From the NCBI GenBank assembly GCA_022845895.1, contig AP025573.1:2948501-3012500 (forward strand): DNA of 64,000 nt. Reading direction: 5' to 3'. This document shows positions 60,835-64,000 of the stretch, in pieces. The DNA is from Lachnospiraceae bacterium. Lineage in GTDB: Bacteria; Bacillota; Clostridia; Lachnospirales; Lachnospiraceae. The notes below the pieces were generated by a model. The model saw only the letters and a list, made by a program, of their open reading frames with translations. It had not been told where the DNA came from and searched no databases. The translations under genes and the position numbers were made by a program. The number at the start of each line of letters is the position of its first letter. Positions within the stretch are counted from its first letter, which is position 1.

Positions 60835-63105
60835 TTACTGCATTCCCCAGTATATTTTCTCTGCCGTTACAGGCAGTTCCCGAACTCTGACCCCAACCGC
60901 ATTAGCCACCGCGTTGGCGATAGCGGGAGACGGCGTATTGATGACAATCTCGCCGATGGATTTTGCGCCAAATGGACCGGTGGGTTCGTAGCTGCTCTCA
61001 AATTCCACCCGAATATTTCCCACGTCGAGGCGGGTCGGAATCTTGTACTGCATGAAGGAATTGCTGTAATTCTTCCCCTGAGGTCCATATACGACTTCTT
61101 CGAAGAGGGCCATGCCGATTCCCTGTGCCAGACCGCCTTCTGTCTGTACACGTGCCAGTGCGGGGTTGACGACCGTCCCGCAGTCCACTGCCGCCACATA
61201 GTCTATCAGTTCGACCTGTCCTGTCTCTTTGTCCACTTCCACTTCCGCCATGCCGGCCATGAACGGAGGCGGAGACACGGGAGAGGAAAATGCCTCGCTG
61301 GCATACAGGGCATCCTGGTTGCTGCACATCGCCCTGTTCCCTATCTCCGCCCGGGATATCGTCCTTCCGGTCTTCAGATCGATAACGTCCTCTCCGTCAA
61401 ATTCCGTATCATCAGGACTGCAGCCGAGATACTGGGCCCCTTTCTCACGGAGCATATCCCGCAGCTTCTCACACGTGCGCACGACGGCCATGCCGGTCAC
61501 ATAAGTCGTACTGGACGCGTAAGAGCCGGTGTCATAAGGCGAGGCGTCCGTGTCCACACCGTGTACGATTATCTCTTCCATACCGCAGTCCAGACATTCT
61601 GCCGCTATCTGTGCGAGAATCGTATCACAGCCTGTTCCCATATCGGTAGCACCGATCATCAGGCTATAGAAACCGTCGTCATTGACCTTGATACCGACAG
61701 ACGCCGTGTCCACGCCCGATATGCCGGACCCCTGCATCGCAAGGGCGGCTCCGACTCCGCGCACTTTTCCATTCCCCATATCCCGGCAGGGGTACTTCTC
61801 ATCCCACCCAATCATCTCTTTCGCCCGCTCAAGGCAACGGCCGAGCGCACAGCTGCCGGCTCTCTCTCCATAGTATGCAGGCATCATCTGCCCTTCCCTT
61901 ACTATGTTCTTCTCCCTGAATGCAACCGGATCCATTCCAATCTGCGCAGCCAGCTCATCTACCGCCGACTCCACCGCAAAGATGCCCTGGGTGGCTCCAT
62001 AGCCTCTGTATGCCCCGGCCGACATCACATTCGTATACACCACGTCATAGGCAAAACGAAATGCTTCTGTCTTACCATAGAGAGGGATGGACTTATGTCC
62101 GGACAGGCCCACCGTCGTGGGTCCATGCTCCCCGAATGCCCCTGTATTAGACAGCGTATAGACATCTATCGCTTTTATGATTCCGTCCTTGTCCGCTCCC
62201 ATGCGCACGCGCACTTCCATCTCATGCCTTGGAGAAGATGCGGTAAGCGACTCCTCCCTCGTATATATCATCTTGGCCGGCTTTCCTGTCGCCCATGTCA
62301 CAAGAGCCGGATACACTTCTGATACTACCGTCTGCTTCGCACCGAAGCCCCCTCCGATTCTCGGCTTGATGACCCGGATCTTAGACTTCGGTATATCGAG
62401 GGCATTAGAAAGGATTCTTCTGACATGGAACGGGACCTGGGTGGATGATACTACGTTCAGCCTTCCATAAGCATCCATATGAGTATAAGTGCGGAATGTC
62501 TCCATCATGGACTGCTGGTTCGCCTGCGTATGGTAAGTCTTATCCACGACATAACTGCATCCTTCCAGCACCTTATCTACATCTCCGTCAACGCACGTGC
62601 CACTGGCGCACAGGTTCCTCTTATTGTCCGCACCGACCGGGCAGAGGCTCTTCCAATTCTCCTCCGGATGGACAAGCACCTCGTTATCCCTGGCGGACCG
62701 GAAATCCAGCACAGGCTCCAGCACCTCGTATGTAACCTTGATAAGCCTGAGCGCTTTCGCTACGGCCTCTTTCGAATACCCGGCGACGACTGCAACCGCG
62801 TCGCCCACAAACCGTACTCTCCTGTCAAGAATCAGCCGGTCGTACGGGCTCGGCTCAGGATAGGTCTGTCCCGCCATCGTAAAGCGCTTGTCCGGACAGT
62901 CCTTGTATGTAAGGATACATTCGATGCCTGCAACCTTCTCTGCTTTTTCCAGGCTTATCTCCTGTATAAGTGCATGTGCGTGAGGGCTTCTCAGCACTTT
63001 CACAATCAGGCATTCCTTCGGCGCCAGATCATCGGTATACACTGCCTTGCCGGTGACGAGCGCCTTATGATCTACTTTTCTGACCGATTGATTCACTACC
63101 CGCAT
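60835..63105 (-). CDS. Molybdenum hydroxylase large subunit (xanthine dehydrogenase family)
   Basis: 756 residues, the molybdopterin-cytosine-dinucleotide-binding subunit of a three-subunit hydroxylase acting on purines or other N-heterocycles. Motifs: RVDH-like start VRKVDHKALVTGKAVYTDDL, PRIGGGFGAKQ, SAGAYRGYGATQ, GATDMGTGCDTILAQIAAE and the catalytic Glu in FGAKSIGEIVINTPSPAI near the C-terminus. The ATG at 63105 has GGGAGGGA upstream and overlaps the [2Fe-2S] gene by 10 bp. Gene order FAD, 2Fe-2S, Mo is usual. Xanthine, hypoxanthine or nicotinate-type substrates are all possible. Confidence 0.93.
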   Translation of the reverse strand: MRVVNQSVRKVDHKALVTGKAVYTDDLAPKECLIVKVLRSPHAHALIQEISLEKAEKVAGIECILTYKDCPDKRFTMAGQTYPEPSPYDRLILDRRVRFVGDAVAVVAGYSKEAVAKALRLIKVTYEVLEPVLDFRSARDNEVLVHPEENWKSLCPVGADNKRNLCASGTCVDGDVDKVLEGCSYVVDKTYHTQANQQSMMETFRTYTHMDAYGRLNVVSSTQVPFHVRRILSNALDIPKSKIRVIKPRIGGGFGAKQTVVSEVYPALVTWATGKPAKMIYTREESLTASSPRHEMEVRVRMGADKDGIIKAIDVYTLSNTGAFGEHGPTTVGLSGHKSIPLYGKTEAFRFAYDVVYTNVMSAGAYRGYGATQGIFAVESAVDELAAQIGMDPVAFREKNIVREGQMMPAYYGERAGSCALGRCLERAKEMIGWDEKYPCRDMGNGKVRGVGAALAMQGSGISGVDTASVGIKVNDDGFYSLMIGATDMGTGCDTILAQIAAECLDCGMEEIIVHGVDTDASPYDTGSYASSTTYVTGMAVVRTCEKLRDMLREKGAQYLGCSPDDTEFDGEDVIDLKTGRTISRAEIGNRAMCSNQDALYASEAFSSPVSPPPFMAGMAEVEVDKETGQVELIDYVAAVDCGTVVNPALARVQTEGGLAQGIGMALFEEVVYGPQGKNYSNSFMQYKIPTRLDVGNIRVEFESSYEPTGPFGAKSIGEIVINTPSPAIANAVANAVGVRVRELPVTAEKIYWGMQ

Positions 63106-63566
63106 GCCGGTCCCTCCCCTCTTGTCTGCATATATTTCTGTATCGCGCGCAGCTGCCCCATGTAGCCGGTACAGCGGCACAAGTTGCCGGACAGATATTC
63201 CTTAATCTCATCTATAGCCGGATCCTTAAGCTCTCTGGCCATTGCCAGCACATTCATGATAAACCCCGGAGAACAGAAGCCGCACTGCTCTGCTCCTTCT
63301 GCCGCCAGAAATGAGCCGAGCTCTGCCGCTTCCTTCTCGACACCTTCCAGCGTGGTGATCTCTCTTCCCTCTGCGGCAGCGGCCAGTACAGAACAGGAAA
63401 GCCGTGATTTCCCATCTATCCACACGGTACACAATCCACAGTTTGTCGTCTCGCAGCCACATTTCACGCTGCTGCAGCCCAGATCTCTGAGCACATCAAG
63501 CAGAACCGCGTCCTCCCGTATATCCGCCATCGTCTCTTTCCCATTTAATATAAACTGAACCATCAT
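63096..63566 (-). CDS. Molybdenum hydroxylase [2Fe-2S] subunit
   Basis: 156 residues, the electron-transfer subunit. The plant-ferredoxin-type cluster is held by Cys residues in KCGCETTNCGLCTVWID and the following RLSC; the second, all-helical cluster by CGFCSPGF and CRCTGYMGQL. All eight ligands are present. GGAGG lies before the ATG. It overlaps the FAD gene by 4 bp and the large-subunit gene by 10 bp, so the three are translated together. Confidence 0.95.
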   Translation of the reverse strand: MMVQFILNGKETMADIREDAVLLDVLRDLGCSSVKCGCETTNCGLCTVWIDGKSRLSCSVLAAAAEGREITTLEGVEKEAAELGSFLAAEGAEQCGFCSPGFIMNVLAMARELKDPAIDEIKEYLSGNLCRCTGYMGQLRAIQKYMQTRGEGPACG

Positions 63567-64000
63567 ACTTCTGCTTCCTCCGTTACGATTGACGTAATCG
63601 CCCTCCTGATCAGGACTTCTGCCAGATGCCTCCGGTAACCGGCGCTCCCTCTCATATTGCTCCCATAGGAGAATTCTTCTGCCGCCTCTTTCGCATAGGC
63701 GGCTATCTGCTTTGCATCCGTATCACGAGATATCTTCCATCCCTTTTCCAGAAGCGAAGCCCGCATCGGCCTGGCCCCCACAGATACGTACCAGCATTCC
63801 TCGCCGTGCAGGATTCCTGTCACCACGGCACAGGCAAGCACAGGAAAATCCGTCGCTGTCCGGCGCACAGACGCATATCTTATCTTCCTCTTACGCTTCC
63901 TTATTATGACAGACACTAATATATCGTTGTCCGGCTTATGGCTGACAAATTCAGACAGCCGGATCGTTCCGCCGTTATACAGCTCCACAAACGTATCCAG
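63563..64000 (-). CDS. Molybdenum hydroxylase FAD-binding subunit (partial, 5' end outside window)
   Basis: C-terminal 145 residues of the flavin subunit. The frame is open to base 64000 (LDTFVELYNGG...), so the GTG at 63988 is internal, not a start. The visible part is the CO-dehydrogenase-flavoprotein C-terminal domain: RKIRYASVRRTATDFPVLACA, YVSVGARPMRASL and GSAGYRRHLAEVLIRRAI, the last being the family end signature. The FAD-binding half lies outside the window. Confidence 0.9.
   Translation of the reverse strand: MDTFVELYNGGTIRLSEFVSHKPDNDILVSVIIRKRKRKIRYASVRRTATDFPVLACAVVTGILHGEECWYVSVGARPMRASLLEKGWKISRDTDAKQIAAYAKEAAEEFSYGSNMRGSAGYRRHLAEVLIRRAITSIVTEEAEV

Overview
The window looks like chromosomal DNA from an endospore-forming, low-oxygen Firmicute, most likely a Lachnospiraceae member of the Clostridium scindens/hylemonae/Dorea type. 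The basis is gene content: PolC-type polymerase, MurT/GatD, DUF1385-prmC-prfA next to rho-rpmE, CotF-like coat proteins, DUF4364 and DUF4867 families, oxygen-independent radical-SAM enzymes, and strong AGGAGG ribosome sites. This is inference; no 16S or marker comparison was possible. About 85% of the genes lie on the minus strand. I see no insertion sequence, prophage, CRISPR array, tRNA or rRNA.

Layout. 1-4.8 kb: 3'-truncated polC with ispG, a small membrane protein behind a near-perfect promoter, and a divergent XRE regulator. 4.9-12 kb: gatD/murT (peptidoglycan amidation), a fructokinase, then a sugar cluster (xylulokinase, FucI-like isomerase, DUF4867). 12-25 kb: one long minus-strand series: rho, rpmE, DUF1385, prmC, prfA, ABC exporter, surface nucleotidase, DUF2156, two aminotransferases, a small export protein and an AraC regulator closed by a clear terminator. 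25-31 kb: TIGR01212 radical SAM and DUF4364 (plus strand), then hemW, lepA, holA and an FMN-dependent hydroxy-acid oxidase. 31.9-38.4 kb: a competence region, comEA ... comEC, enclosing a two-component system and a tandem-GerMN lipoprotein.

38.4-47.6 kb is an amino-acid block made from glutamate: argC-GNAT-argJ-argB-argD, proB-proA and argG. Both arg promoters carry the same palindromic operator, fitting ArgR control. The proBA leader encodes a 41-residue peptide with clustered proline codons ahead of a strong terminator, which suggests ribosome-mediated attenuation instead of the proline T-box common in related bacteria. 47.6-50 kb: dipeptidase, gamma-glutamyl hydrolase and two coat genes. 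50-51.6 kb: an ArsP-type permease and ArsR regulator with three matching operators. 51.6-60 kb: HD and metallo-beta-lactamase hydrolases, a MarR-controlled heterodimeric ABC exporter with a large extracytoplasmic insert, dtd, an HD protein and a DMT exporter. 60-64 kb: a YwaF-like membrane protein and a molybdenum hydroxylase operon that runs off the end.

Three related dispersed palindromes (one an 80-bp perfect palindrome) and a fourth of a different sequence sit in intergenic spaces of the second half. They are the clearest structure not explained by genes.
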